Source of the DNA: Cocos nucifera
Taxonomy: Eukaryota > Streptophyta > Magnoliopsida > Arecales > Arecaceae
Reading direction: 5' to 3'
Assembly (NCBI GenBank): GCA_006176705.1
Contig: QRFJ01006379.1
Location: 1-64,000, forward strand
DNA: 64,000 bases
The notes under the pieces are model-generated. The model searched no databases. It worked only from the letters and a program-made list of their open reading frames with translations, and had not been told where the DNA came from. Position numbers and translations under genes: made by a program. Below are positions 23,671-35,970 of this stretch, piece by piece (within the stretch, counting starts at the first letter, position 1; each line of letters opens with the position of its first letter).

Positions 23671-23776
23671 ACTCTGAGCTCTTGTTCTAAAGAGAGTATC
23701 CAGTCCATCTTATCTGCTTTCTTCCTATCTTAATCTTTTTGAATCCATTTTCCTGTAACCTCCTTTTGCTTCAGAA

Positions 23777-25355
23777 ATGCCTCTAAAGAAAACAACCACC
23801 TAGTTGTTTGCTGCTTCTACTGTCAGATTTGAGCCAGATCCATCCATTCTGGTTCCATCACCAGCTCCTCAACCTTCTCCACCGATGGCCATAGTGGATC
23901 CAGAGCAGTTTAATTTATTGATGCAGCAGATTCGATGCCTCACCAAAATAGTACAAGCTATGCATCAGCCCCCAGCAGCAGCCCAGCCAGAGAGACCTCT
24001 GCCAGAACTTCAAGAACTGGCGTAGAGATGGGCAACCTAGGTCAGCAAGCCCATTAACCTCAAAAAGAAAAAATAAAGAGCTGGGAGTCCCTACTCCGAT
24101 AATGATTCTTCTTTGAAGGAGACTTTTCCTATCTATAGTCGGCGACCCTCTAAGATCCATGGTCTAGATGATGCTCTCAAATAGAAACTTCAGGACATGA
24201 ACTGATAGATTAAGGAGCTCCACCATGCTACCCCAGTCCACCATGATGACATCTGCACCGATCCTCCCTTCTCCGCCAAAATCATGTAGGAGCCCATCCT
24301 ATTGAACTTCAGGCTCCTCTAGTTTGAGAGTTATGATGAAACTTCTGATTTGGTCGACCACCTTGAGGCCTTCCAGACGATGACGTTGCTCCATGGTGCA
24401 TCGGACGCCATTCTGAGCCGAGCTTTTACATCTATCTTGAAGAAAGCAGTAAGAAACTAATACTCGAGCCTTAGGTCGGATACAATCTTTTTTTTGTTGA
24501 CTAGATGAGCTATCAGTTTGTGGCTTATTTTATAAGCAGCCAACGTCCGAGATTAGGTTCAGACTTTCTCATCAATATAAAGCAGAAGAAAGAAGAATCT
24601 ATCTGAGCTTACCTCAGTCATTTTAGTACTGCTATGTTGAAGGTCCAAAATTTGGACTAATTTTTAGCAATGGCCACACTGAAAGACAATCTTCAAAAGA
24701 ATGATCTTCTATCCTTCTTGAAAATAAAGTATCACAAAAATTTTGCTGATATGTTGGCCCAGGCTAAAAGTTATGCCTGAGCTGAGGCCTTTAAATTGAA
24801 GGATGATGAGACCGCAAGAGAATGGTAGGCAGATGAATCTAGCAAGCTCACACCTAAAAGAAAGTCGTGTAAAGCTCGACCATGCTCTCAAACTCCTCCC
24901 AAGTGCAGACGAGCCCGAACTCTTCCTCAAGCTCATCGGTAAGAAAGTTTGGATCGAATGATTCGGTGGAACTTTCCTCCTAGAAGATTCAATAACTATG
25001 CTCCTTTGAACGCCTCAATGACCTAAGTGCTAATGGAGATAAGAAAGTAGCTACTAGATCGAAAAGGATGCGGATTCATCTAGCCAGGAGCAGCCCCAAT
25101 AAGTACTGCATCTACCATCATGACCATGGTCACGATATTGAAGAATGTATCCAGCTTCAGGATGAGATCGAGGCATTGATCAGAAGAGGTCGACTGGATC
25201 AGTTTATTAGGCACCGATCAGAGAGAAGAGAAGATCATCTAAGAGTGCCGCTGCAGCCCAAATCACCTCAAAGAGATGAACCGCAAGGAGATCAACCTTC
25301 TCTTGGAATCATCAACACTATTACTAGAGGACATCGATGGGAGGGAAGCCAGTAG
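23777..25355 (+). pseudogene. gag: Element E gag
   Basis: Starts at ATG 23777 (MPLKKTTT). The first half, including VDPEQFNLLMQQI, RLLQFES-type sequence and DLVDHLEAFQTMTLLHG, stays in one frame with many stops, mostly TAG and TGA at Gln and Trp positions. The capsid domain lies at about 24290-24760. The zinc-binding end is in another frame at 25068-25355: CIYHHDHGHDIEECIQLQ followed by IRRGRLDQFI, the typical Tat gag ending. Confidence 0.82.
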
Positions 25356-25439
25356 GTTGGCAGAGCCAGCAAAGAAATAGCAAGTTGAAGAACCCATTAC
25401 CTTCACCGAAGAAGATGCTCAGGAAGTTCAGCTTCCACA

Positions 25440-25857
25440 TTATGACGTGGTTGTAGTTATTTAAATATTGCTAATTATGATGTATGTTGTATTTTAATTG
25501 ATTATGGAAGCTCTGCTGATATTTTATTTTATGAGGCTTTTTCTAAAATATCCATACCTGATGGTAGGATGGGTTCAATGAATTTTTCATTAGTAGGGTT
25601 CATAGGTGATGCAGTGCCAGTGGAAGAAATAATAACGTTGCCCATGGCTGCAGATCGATATCCAAAATAATCCAGAGCTCAAGTTGATTTTTTAATAGTT
25701 TAAGCTCCTTCTACCTACAATGCGATCCTTGGCCGATCTGGTTTGAATGTACTTTAGATTGTGGTTTTGACTTACTACCTGAAAATAAAGTTTCTAATAG
25801 AGCACGAAGTCAGGAAGGTTAGAGGAGATCAAGCACTAGCTCGGCACTACTACAATA
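25440..25857 (+). pseudogene. pol: Element E aspartic protease
   Basis: Reads NIANYDV, then CILIDYGSSADILFYEAF near 25490-25540, where DYGSSAD replaces the Tat active site DTGSSAD or DGGSSAD, then GFIGDAVPVEE, and TYNAILGRSGLN near 25720, the flap-end motif. Stops occur at conserved Trp and Gln positions. The frame differs by one from the following RT, so at least one indel lies between them. Confidence 0.75.
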
Positions 25858-27490
25858 TTGTCTTACAAGAAGAAAGGCAAGCAGATCCTTGATGCCCATG
25901 ATGATCTATCTGAAGAAAGAGGAGAATCCATCGATGACCTTATGGAGATTCCTTTGAATGATGGGAATAAAGAACACAACATGAAGATCAGCTCCAGTCT
26001 GAAAGGAGAAGTTAGAAGGCAGCTCGTCACCTTCTTGCAAAAGAATGTAGATATTTTCATCTTGGTGCCTACAGATATGCCTGGGATTGATGTAAAAGTC
26101 ATGAAACACCACCTGGGAGTGGATATAAAATGCCAGCTAGTAAAGCAGAAAAAGCACAGCTTTGCACCTGAGAGGCAGAAAGCTATTGTAGATGAGGTCG
26201 ATAAGCTTCTCAAAGTAGGATTCATTCGAAAAGTACTCTATTCAGACTGGATCATAAATATCGTTCTCGTCAAAAAGATAAATGGCAAGTGAAGGATGTG
26301 CATAGACTTCACAGACTTAAATAAAACTTATTCAAAGGATAGCTATCCTTTATCCAGGATTGATCAACTAGTGGATGTAACTTCTGGCCATGAACTCCTC
26401 ACCTTCATGGATGCCTTCTCTGGTTGTAACCAAATTTGGATGGCACTAGAGGATATGGAGAAGACTACTTTTATTACTAACTGTGGTCTTTATTATTATA
26501 AGATCATGCCCTTTGGGCTTAAAAATGTAGGTGCAACTTATCAGTACTTAGTGAATAAAATCTTCAAGGAGCAGATCGGCCGCAACATGGAGATCTATGT
26601 AGATGATATACTGATCAAAAGCCGATCTTCTCCAAGTTACATTACCGATCTTGAGGAGACCTTCAATGCCCTCTAGAATTATAAAATGAAGTTGAATTCT
26701 ATAAAATGCACTTTTGGAGTAACCTCGAAAAAGTTCTTGGGATTCATGGTGTCAGAGCGTGACATTGAAGCCAACCAAGAGAAGATCAAAGCCATCTAGA
26801 AAATAATCATCCTGAAAATAATAAAAGAAGTTTAGCGCCTCACAGGCAAGGTAGCGGTCCTAAATTACTTCATTTTAAGATCGACAGAGCATTGCATGCC
26901 CTTCTTTCAAGTACTTAAATAGCCCAAGATCTTTCATTGAACTCCTGAGTGCCAGTAGACCTTTGAAGAATTAAAGAACTATCTCAGTTTGCCTCTGCTC
27001 CTAGCCAAGCCTGAACCTAGAGAAGAGCTATTCTTATATCTTATAGTGTCTCCAGTGGCCATTGGAGCCATCCTGATTAGAGGAGAAACTAAAGCTCAGA
27101 AGCCGATCTACTACATAAGTAGAATCCTAAGAGACATAGAAATAAGGTACACCAAATTAGAAAAACTAACTTATGCCTTATTTATTACAGCCAGAAAGCT
27201 CCGACCTTATTTACAGGGACACACAATCACTTTTCTCATTGATCAATACATTAAGATAGTTCTACATTGGCTTGATACCTTAGGAAGAATAGCAAAGTGG
27301 GCGATCAAATTAACTAAGTTTGACATCAATTTTCAACCTTGATCATCTATTAAAACTTAAATACTTGATGATTTTATAGTAAAATATACTATTCTGGATG
27401 AAGCTAAACTTAGGCAAAACATAGCCAATGTGCCATGGCTATAGTCGAGCTCCATTGAAGAAAGAGCAGACCTCTCCGAGGACTTCTGGG
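25858..27490 (+). pseudogene. pol: Element E reverse transcriptase and first RNase H
   Basis: One frame throughout. Tether DMPGIDVKVMKHHLGVD; RT with AIVDEVDKLLKVGFIRKV, CIDFTDLNKTYSKDSYPL, FMDAFSGCNQI (catalytic Asp), PFGLKNVGATYQ and EIYVDDILIKS (catalytic Asp pair intact). A TGA at 26290 replaces the Trp of GKWR. The gypsy RNase H is at 26989-27342: PVAIGAIL, YYISRILRDIEIRYTKLEKL and WLDTLGRIAKWAIKL, with the usual first Asp replaced. Further stops at 26674 and near 26800-26960 are mostly at Trp or Gln. Confidence 0.87.
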
Positions 27491-27960
27491 CCCTGTATGT
27501 GGATAATTTATCCAATGCTTCTAGCGCAAGTATGGGTCTGATCTTGGTTAACCCCAAGGAGATCATTACCGACCCTGTATGTGGATAATTTATCCAATGC
27601 TTCTAGCGTAGGTATGGGTCTGATCTTGGTTAACCCCAAGAAGATCATTACCGAATATGTGTTGTGTTTTGAATTCTCTACGAAAAACAATGGAGCGGAA
27701 TATAAGGCTTTAATTATGGGGTTGATGATTATCAGAGAACTAAAGGCAGATCGGCTCCAAGCTTACAGTGACTCCTAGTTGATAGTATGACAAGTTAGTA
27801 GCAATTTTGAAGCTCGGAAGGAGAGCATGATGAAATATCTGAAAAAGCTAAGGAGCCTAACCCCAGCCTTCAATAGTTTCAACATTCAATAGATCTCGAG
27901 AGTAAAAAATGCTAGGATCGACCTTCTCTCCAAGTTAGCCATCTTAGCTTCAAATGAGCT
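27485..27960 (+). pseudogene. pol: Element E second (archaeal-type) RNase H, split by a duplication
   Basis: LYVDNLSNASS...MGLILVNPKKIITEYVLCFEF..NNGAEYKALIMGL and YSDS form the acid-rich core of the extra RNase H carried by Tat elements (Asp in YVD, Glu in GAEY, Asp in SDS). The first 82 bp of the domain are present twice in tandem (27491-27572 and 27573-27654). Because 82 is not a multiple of three, this shifts the frame. Everything downstream continues in the shifted frame. Confidence 0.8.
27491..27654 (+). repeat. 82-bp tandem duplication inside pol
   Basis: Two copies starting CCCTGTATGTGGATAATTT and ending ATCATTACCGA, with only three differences (CGCAAG versus CGTAGG; AGGAG versus AGAAG). 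The near identity shows the duplication is much younger than the surrounding point decay. Confidence 0.95.
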
Positions 27961-29278
27961 ACCTAAAAAAGTTTTCTTTGAAGTTCTAAAGTGTCTGAGT
28001 TCAGAAGAGCCCCAGGCAGTAATGCAAGTTGATCATGAGCCTAGCTGGATCGATCCATTGATTGTTTATCTCAGAGATAGACTTCTTTTCAAAGACCACA
28101 AAGAAGCTCGAAAGATAAGAAATCAAGCTTCCCACTATATTTTATATGAAAATAAGTTGTACAAGAGGTCATACTCATTACCACTTCTCAAATATCTCCG
28201 ACTTTCTGAACTTGATTATGTCTTGAGAAAAGTTCATAAAAGAACATGCAAAATTCATCTGGGGGCGAGATCCTTATCATATAAATTGCTTTGATAAAAA
28301 TACTATTGGCCGATAATGCATCAAGATATAATGGATTATATGAGGAAGTACGATAGGTATCAAAGAAATACAAACATTCAAAGATAGTCGGCTTCACATC
28401 TCACACCATTAAGTACTTCTTAACCATTTGTGTAATGGGAGATGGACATACTTGGATCTTTTTTCATGGCGCCTGGACAACGAAAGTTTCTACTAGTGGT
28501 CGTAGATTATTTCACTAAGTTGGTTGAGGTCGAATCTCTGATGAACATCACTGAAGCCAAAGTGCAGGATATCATTTGGAAATTGATAGTTTGTAGATTT
28601 GGTCTATGACGGACCTTAATCATTGATAATGGATGCTAATTTGTAGGAGCGAAGTTCACCAAATTCTATGAAAACTTGAATATTTCTTACCACTTCAAAT
28701 CAAAAGCTCATCCACAGGCAAATGGTAAGGTTGAAGTAACTAACAGAACTTTGCTTCAAGGGATAAAGGTCAGGCTCAAAAGAGTAAAAGAAACCTGGGT
28801 AGATGAACTTTATCACGTAATCTAGGCTTATAGAACCACTCAAAGGTTGCCAACTGGAGAAACCCCTTTCGCATTGGCTTTTGGGATAGAGGCAGTCATC
28901 TCAGTCAAGCTCAAACTTTCTTCAGCATGAGTTGAAGCTTTTAGTGAGCAGAGTAACTCACAGGGTCTTATGGCAAATCTCGATCTATTGGAGGAAAAGC
29001 AAGAGAAGGCTCAAACCCAAATGACAGCCTATAAGCAAAAAGTAGCCCACTACTATAATTCCAAGGTCAGAAGCAAGATATTTGGAGTAGGAGATTTGGT
29101 GCTTCGATGAGCAGATGTTTCACAACCTCAAAGTCAAGGAAAGCTCATCCAAAAATGGGAAGGTCCCTACAAGATCATGGAAGTAGTCCGACCAGGAACA
29201 TACTACCTAAAGGAGCTCAGAGAATCATCACTCTTGCGGTATTGGAGCTTGGAGAACTTGCGAATGTATCATCAATAA
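27961..29278 (+). pseudogene. pol: Element E integrase
   Basis: Same frame as the second duplication copy. HHCC-like N-terminal region: VLRKVHKRTCKIHLGARSL, then a mutated Cys pair. Core: VVVDYFTKLVEVESL (first Asp), LIIDNGC (second Asp), HPQANGKVEVTNRTLL (Glu), followed by WAYRTT-type sequence (stop at the Trp), TGETPFALAFG, VGDLVLR and KWEGPYKI. Ends ENLRMYHQ with TAA at 29276-29278. At least six in-frame stops. Confidence 0.85.
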
Positions 29279-29385
29279 TCTTGCTTCAATAAAATTTTTT
29301 TATTTCAATATTGTTATTCCTTCACGCAAACTATATGATGATAGAAAATAACTTAATCGAGCTCCATCCTTAAACAAAGTAGAAG

Positions 29386-32090
29386 ACATTCAGTTGTTTA
29401 AGACAGGAGGAGGGAGAGGCTCTTTCAACGATCCTTTTATGCCCCAATGACTTTGTTAGGGATAGGAGGAGGATCTCATCCTAACAAAGATAAAAGCCAA
29501 CCATGTCAAGAATAAGAGGAGAACCTCATCCTGACATGGGTTAATAGAGAGAGGCTCTCTCAATGGCCCTTTCGGACCCCGATGAATTTATTAGGAATAG
29601 GAGGAGAACCTCGTCCTAATAAGGATAAAGGCTAATCATATCAGAAATAGGAGAAGAATCTCGTCTTGACATGAATAAAGATCTTTGATTGTTTAAGATA
29701 GAAGGAGGAGAGAGGCCCTTTCAATGATTCTTTTATGCCCCAATGACTTTGTTAGGGACAGGAGGAGGACCTTGCCCTAACAAAGGTAAAAGCCAATCAT
29801 GTTAGGAATAGAAGAAGAACCTCGTCCTGACATGGGTCAAAGGAGAGAGGCCCTCTCAACGGTCCTTTCATGCTCCGATGATTTTGTTTGGAATAGAAGG
29901 AGAACCTCATCCTAACAAGTGTAAAGGCTAACCATATCAGGAGCAGAAAAAGAATCCCATCCTAACATGAATGAAGACCTTCAGTTATTTAAGACAGAAG
30001 GAGGAGAGAGGCCCGTTCAACGATATTTTTGTGCCCCAATGACTTTGTTAGGGATAGGAGGATCTTGTCCTAAGAAAGATAAAAGCCAACCATGTCAGGA
30101 ATAGGAGAACTTTATCCTGACATGGGTTAAAGGAGAGAGGCCCACTTAACGGTCCTTTCATGCCCCGATGAACTTGTTAGGAATAGGAGGAGAACCTCAT
30201 CCTAACAAATATAAAGGCTAACCGTATCAGAAATAGGAAGAGAACTTCATCCTGACATGGATGAAGACCTCCGATTATTTAAGACAGGAGGAGAAGAGAG
30301 GCTCTTTCAACAGCCCTTTTATATCCCAATGATTTTGTTAGGGACAGGAGGAGGACCTCATCCTAACAAAGATAAAAGCCAACCATGTCAGAGACATAAG
30401 GAGAATCTCATCCCGATATGTGTCAAAGGAGAGAGGCCTTCTCCATGGCCCTTTTGTGTCCCAATAACTTTATTATAAATAAGAGGAGAACCTCATCTTA
30501 ATAAGGATAAAGGCTAACCATGTCAAGAATAGAAGAAGAATCTCGTCCTGACATGGATGAAGATCTTCAATTGTTTAAGACAGAAGGAGGAGAGAGGCCC
30601 TTTCAATGCTCTTTTTGTGTCCCAATAACTTTGTTAGGGATAGGAGAAAGATGTCATCCTAACAAAGATAAAAGCCAACCATGTCAGAAATAGGAGGAGA
30701 ATTTTGTCTTGACACGGGTCAAAGAGGAGAGGCCCCCTCAACGGCCTTTTCAATTCGTACCTCGATAATCTTGTTAGAAATAGGAGTAGAACCTCATCCT
30801 AACAAGTGTAAAGGCTAACCATATCAAAAACAAGAGAAGAACCTCATACTGATATGGATGAAGACCTCCGATTATTTAAAATAGGAGGAGGAGAGAGGTC
30901 CTTTCAATGATCCTTTTATGTCCTAATGATTTTGTTAGGAACAAGAGGAGAACCTCGTCCTAACAAAAATAAAAACCAACCATGTTAGGAATAGAAGAAG
31001 AACCTCATCCTGATATGGGTCAAAGAAGAGAAGCCCTCTCAATGGTCCTTTCGTATCTTGATGATCTTATTAGGAACAAGAAAAGACCCTCGTCCTAACA
31101 AGTACAAAGGCTAATCTTGTCAGGAATAGGAGGAGAATCTCATCCTAACATGGATGAAGACCTTCAGTTATTTAAGATAGGAGAAGAAGAGAGATGCTTT
31201 CAATGGTCCTTTTTTGCTCCAATGACTTTGTTAGGGACAGAAAGAGGACCTCGTTCTAATAAAGGTAAAAGTCAATCATGTCAGAAATAGGAGGAGAACC
31301 TCATCCTAACACGGATCAAAGTAGAGAGGCTCTCTCAATGATCCTTTCGTGCCCCGAGGATCTTGTTAGGAATAGGAGGAGAACCTCGTTCTAATAAGTA
31401 TAAAGGCTAATCCTATCAGGAACAGGAGAAGAATTTCATCTTGACATGGATGAAGACCTCCAATTATTTAAGATAGGAGAAGAGAAGAAGTCCTTTCAAT
31501 GATCCTTTTGTACCCCAATGATTTTGTTAGAGACAGGAGGAGGATCTCATCCTAACAAAGGTAAAATTCAACCATATTAGAAATAGAAGGAGAACCTCAT
31601 CCTGACATGGGTCAAAGAAGAGAGGCCCTCTCAACGTTCCTTTTGTGCCCCGATGATCTTGTTAGGAATAGAAGAAGAATCTTATCCTAATCAGTATAAA
31701 GGCTAACCATGTCAGAAATAGGAGGAGAACCTCATCCTGATATGGATGTAGACCTCTGATTATTTAAGATACAAGGAAGAGAGAGGTCCTTTCAACAGCT
31801 CTTTTGTACCCAAATTACTTTGTTAAGGATTGGAAGAGGACCTCATCCTAATGAAGGTAAAAGCTAACCATGTTAGAAATAGGAGGAGAATTTCATCCTG
31901 ACGTGGGTCAAAGGAAAGAGGCCCTCTCAACAATCCTTTCATGCTCCAATGATCTTATGAGGAATAGAAAGAGAATCTCATCCTAGCAAGGATAATGACT
32001 AACCATGTCAGGAATAGGAGAAGAACCTCATCCTAACATGGATGAAGATCTCTGGTTGTTTAAGATAGGAGAAGGAAAGAACCTATGCGA
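29386..32090 (+). repeat. Nine-unit tandem array with stem-loop units, element E 3' region
   Basis: About nine units of 295 bp, starting with GTTTAAGACAGGAGGAG-like sequence at about 29390, 29690, 29985, 30275, 30570, 30870, 31165, 31460 and 31758, and a partial tenth at about 32050. Each unit is two related halves. Each half carries two inverted repeats enclosing a purine-rich loop: for example CTTTGTTAGG (29451-29460) with CCTAACAAAG (29480-29489), and CCATGTCA (29501-29508) with TGACATGG (29532-29539). Tandem repeats between pol and the LTR are known in Tat elements. No unit encodes a convincing protein. Confidence 0.92.
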
Positions 32091-32206
32091 GCACACGACT
32101 GAGATGAAGTAATCAAAATAATTTTTTCATTAAAATAAAAAGTATAATACATGAGGAGGTCCATGAGATCAGTTATATAAAAAAAAGAGAAAAGAAAGAT
32201 AAAGTC

Positions 32207-33130
32207 CTATTCAGGATCAAACTTCGGACTACCAGCTCTAGCCATCATGAGGAAGAGTTTCAGACCTTCGACCTCCTCCTCGAGCCTCTGTCGAGCCGTC
32301 AAACTCTCCCTCAGCATCCTCTTCCATCTACATGACTCCTCAATCTCTCTCACCCTTTTTTTTAGAACTGTAGATTCGGCTTCGACATCTTTCATAATGT
32401 TCTTTCGGTATATCATTCAAATCTTCAATTCACGCAGCTCGGTTTTGTCTTTTTCATGCACTATGGACAGATTCTCTAGGGTGCCTCTCAAAGAAAAAAT
32501 TTTCTATGAATCTCTGCTCGAGCTAGCTTGAACTTTATCTGATAATTGCCACCAAAGTTGGATGATCTCATCACCAGTCTTTTAGAGTTTATCTTGAAGG
32601 TCAGCAACTTGACCACACCAACCTCGCCTATAATCATTATATGAGTGTTCGGCTACTTGTAACTAGCCCTGTAGTTTGGAGAACTTTTTTGACCAATCCT
32701 AGCCGTACTCAATTCGATTGGTGGACTATACCGAACTTTCTTCAAGTATTTGAATCCTCTCTTATGTGGCCTTCAGTTCGACTTTAAGAGAGCTCGCTTT
32801 GGCGGTCAAAATCCAAGCCTTCTCACTATCGAGCTTTTTTGCCCGTTTAAGTTCTTTAGTCAAATGGTGCTTGTTATTGATGTAGTCCATGGTGTCCTTT
32901 TTATGAACCTACAGAAGATGGGTGACTTCAACTGTAGCTTCTGAATAGCACTTCTTCAATCTCTGAAGCTCGTCCTCCACCTTCTTCAACTTCTTTTTAG
33001 TTTGATGAACTTCCCTCTTAAGGTTCTTAATGATAGATTTTACAGAAAGGCCTTGGGGTAACGATGTGGCATTGGTAGGAGGAGGTGAGTCATGATTATC
33101 TTTGCTATGAGCATTCTAAAACACAAGCAT
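32207..33130 (-). pseudogene. Antisense coiled-coil ORF 2 in element E
   Basis: Reading opposite to pol, from an ATG at 33130 (a TAG follows after four codons) to TGA at 32207. It has the heptad-rich, Lys/Glu/Leu pattern of a long coiled coil: IIKNLKREVHQTKKKLKKVEDEL, then KHHLTKELKRAKKL, and finally AESTVLKKRVREIEE and RQRLEEEVEGLKL. Several stops interrupt it. Element D has a similar ORF in the same relative place, which suggests inherited function. No catalytic motif is visible; it could be a second exon of ORF 1 rather than a separate gene. Confidence 0.5.
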
Positions 33131-33178
33131 ACCACGGCATAAACATAAAGAAAATTTTTTTTCATTAATTCCAAATGT

Positions 33179-34985
33179 CTAAGTACAAGAAGAAAAAATG
33201 AGAAAGAAAATACAGCAAAAGGAGGTCTCAGACCTTTGGGGGACGACCAAGGAGTTCATTGCGGCGTCAGTTGGCCCCGGCTCATCGTTGGCGGGCTCGG
33301 TAGGAGGGAGGTCGACCACAGCAGTGGATGGTTCCGCTTTGTCTTCAGGAGCTTCTTCATACAAAAAATCGAGGTCAAGCTCGAAAAAATTGCTAGCCAC
33401 CCTATCCTTATAGAGCTCAAATTCTTTGTTGAAGGCCTCTTGGCTGAATTTGATGTTCAAGTCTTTTATTTCGGAGGAGATTTTGAACTTTTCTATTGCC
33501 TAAGCTGCCGCCTTTGAGATCTACCTAAAAATCTGCTCCTTTAGTTCGGCAGTCTCAGCTTCAGCCTTTTTCCTCCACTCTTCTTCCAGGCCTAAAGCGG
33601 TCTTCAACTCTACTGATGTTTCTTTCTTCTTACGGAGTGCTTCTTGGAGACCCTCAACCTCGACAGATTTTTCCTTCAAAAAGCAGTCAACCTCATCTCT
33701 CTCCTTAATTAAGTGCTCGACCTCAGCTTGATGATCCTCTTGGGCCTTCACCAACTCTGACTTTAAGCGGTTTAGCGATTTGATGTAGCCAAGTAGTTGA
33801 TGGCTAGTTTGTTATATATATATATATATATGTAATGAAGTGAAAGTTGATTATGCGGATGAGGGAATATTAAGAAATTTAAAGAGAAAGGGAAGGACGA
33901 GGTAACTACTTCAAGAAAGGATCTGAGTGAATCCCAAGTGCATTAATTGACATCAGCATCAATGATTCTATCTATGACTTTGGATATGGTGAACCCATCG
34001 ACCAAACCCCTGATGATTTCATGATTATTGAAGGGGTTCTCTCCCAACTCTTTGTCGGAGCTATTGGGCCTGTTGTGGCAGGCCATCCGCTGGGACTTTC
34101 TTAAGATCTTTTTTATCTTCTTCTTCTCTGCCTCCTCCCTTTCGGTAGGAAGCTCTGGGACTCGGGCCTTGGTAGGAGGGCTCGACGGCATCAGAGGTTC
34201 GACGCCCTCAGTGGTAGCACCAAACACGACAACAGGAGGAACTTCGGTGGTAGGGGCAACTTCAAGGGCATCCATGGCACTAGCGGGAGTCGCAGAGCTC
34301 AGAACGTCAACTCTTACTTTTTTCAAACTCTCGTCCGATGCCTTCCCTTTTCTCTTGTGGTCGAGAGCCTCCTCGTGAGCATTTCAACCACCTAAATGTC
34401 CATTTTTATAGTAAAGAAAAGAAAAGTATGGTTAGAGAAGAAAAGTAAAAATAATAGTTCGTAGACTTCGATCGATTACCTGTTGGATTAAGAGGACTGA
34501 GACCAAAGTTGAACAGGAGTTGCTCACAAAGAAGTTCGGATAGTGGTGGAACTTTGTAACTCTTTAGTTTATTGAAGGAATCAAGATCTTGCCTATCTAA
34601 TCCGGGAGCTCAGTAAACTGATTCTCTTAGAAGGCCCCAAGGGAAAGTCTTAGTTTTAGAGTTGGATAGGACACGAAGAAGAACTTCTCCTTCTAGTTGT
34701 GAATGAAAGAAGGAGCTTCTTTCAACAATCCTTTTTTACCGAACTGGGGTGAGAAGTACCACCAGTACTTCATGAAAGGATGTTGCTTGAAGGTATAGTA
34801 AGCCCAGAACGGGGAGATGGTTGGACGAACTTCAATGGAGAGATAAAGGAAGATGAACCCAATAATAAACCTAAAAGAGTTTGGCACTATAGAAGCAAAG
34901 AAGATGTTCAAAAAGTGGAAAAGGACAACTACGAAAGGAGAGAGAGGAAGTCTAACCCCGGCATGAAAAGCTTTTAGGTATAGAC
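33179..34985 (-). pseudogene. Antisense ORF 1 in element E, 'putative gypsy type transposon'-like
   Basis: Minus-strand gene. The first part (34911 to 34693) reads VPNSFRFIIGFIFLYLSIEVRP, then YWWYFSPQFGK and PSFIHNWK, the style of the plant 'putative gypsy type transposon' domain (Pfam PF04195 as I recall it). A Pro/Val-rich linker (34326 to 33943), a coiled coil (33754 to 33521) and an acidic end with FELDLDFLYEE (33460 to 33179) follow. Candidate introns in this orientation are 34392-34479 (CAG/GTAATC to TTTAG/G) and 33804-33909. Stops and frameshifts are present. Extra ORFs, including antisense ones, are known from Tat elements. Confidence 0.6.
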
Positions 34986-35970
34986 AAAAATGGCCTGGAG
35001 GAGGAGAACAAGCTCGGTCGCTTGGTCTGAGAAGTTCTAATTCATACTCAGGAGGTATACCATATAGGATTCTAATTGAAGAAAGATCATCAGAGGATAA
35101 GAAACAAGAAATAGTTTCGGGTATGAAATTTGATCAAGGTACGTCCCTAAGTTCAGTCTCTTCTTTGGAGGTAGGATTTTGGAAAGATGGACCAGATAGG
35201 CTCCTAGAACCGGATGACCACAAAATCTCAAAAGACATTTAAATTGAAGAGAACTTGAAAATCTCCCGAAAAAGCAACAAAATAAATGGGGGTTTGTAAA
35301 ACCTTGCAGAAAGAACGACAAAACCTGTATGGAAGATTAAAAGGCCAAATAATAAAGAAAAGGAAAAGAGAATGATGGAGGACTAACATAAATCGATGGA
35401 AAGATGTGAGGAGATGATCGTAATGACAGGACATGGCCGAGAAAGACTTTGATGGTCGGAAGAGTCATGGGAGAGAAGGAACAATATGCCCAAAGAACTC
35501 GAGGAGATGCTCGAGAAGGCAAGAGCTAGTCGGACAAAGTATCGATGACTGGAAAAATTAATGAAAATGGCAAAACACTCGAGGACGGAAAAGAACAAAG
35601 GAGGGAGAAGAAAGAGAAAGCATAGATGAGATGGGGTGTCGGAAGGAAGAAAAAGGGCTTAAATAGAAGGGCAAAACCAGAGAAAGTTATGATTACAGGA
35701 TCTTTTCAACCAACCCCAACCCGCCACATGTCCCACTCATTCCTGGTGCCTTGTGAAATAATAATTATGTTGTACATCGAGCTCCACGCCAGATGAATTT
35801 TCGAGAAAATTTTTCCTTTTAGGTCATTTGATATTAAACCTCGGCACCAGTTCAAAAAAGCCAAAAGGTTTTGTTTTCTGAAAGCAAGAAGTTGATAAAG
35901 GACTTTGGTTGCAGAGATTCTTTCTGTACTTCCTTCATTCAAAATTTGAATTCGAGAGTAAGAAGACAAG
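34986..35970. other. Element E region between antisense gene and 3' LTR
   Basis: About 1 kb, purine-rich on the plus strand, ending in the purine tract GAGAGTAAGAAGACAAG (about 35953-35970) that would prime plus-strand DNA synthesis. On the minus strand, TATTTAAG at about 35657-35664 followed by CT-rich sequence could be a promoter for the antisense gene. Open frames such as 35706-35969 have no recognisable content. Confidence 0.4.

Noticed and set aside
29386..32090. Resemblance to a CRISPR array
   Set aside because: Units are 295 bp with no unique spacers, in a plant retrotransposon; it is a tandem satellite-like array.
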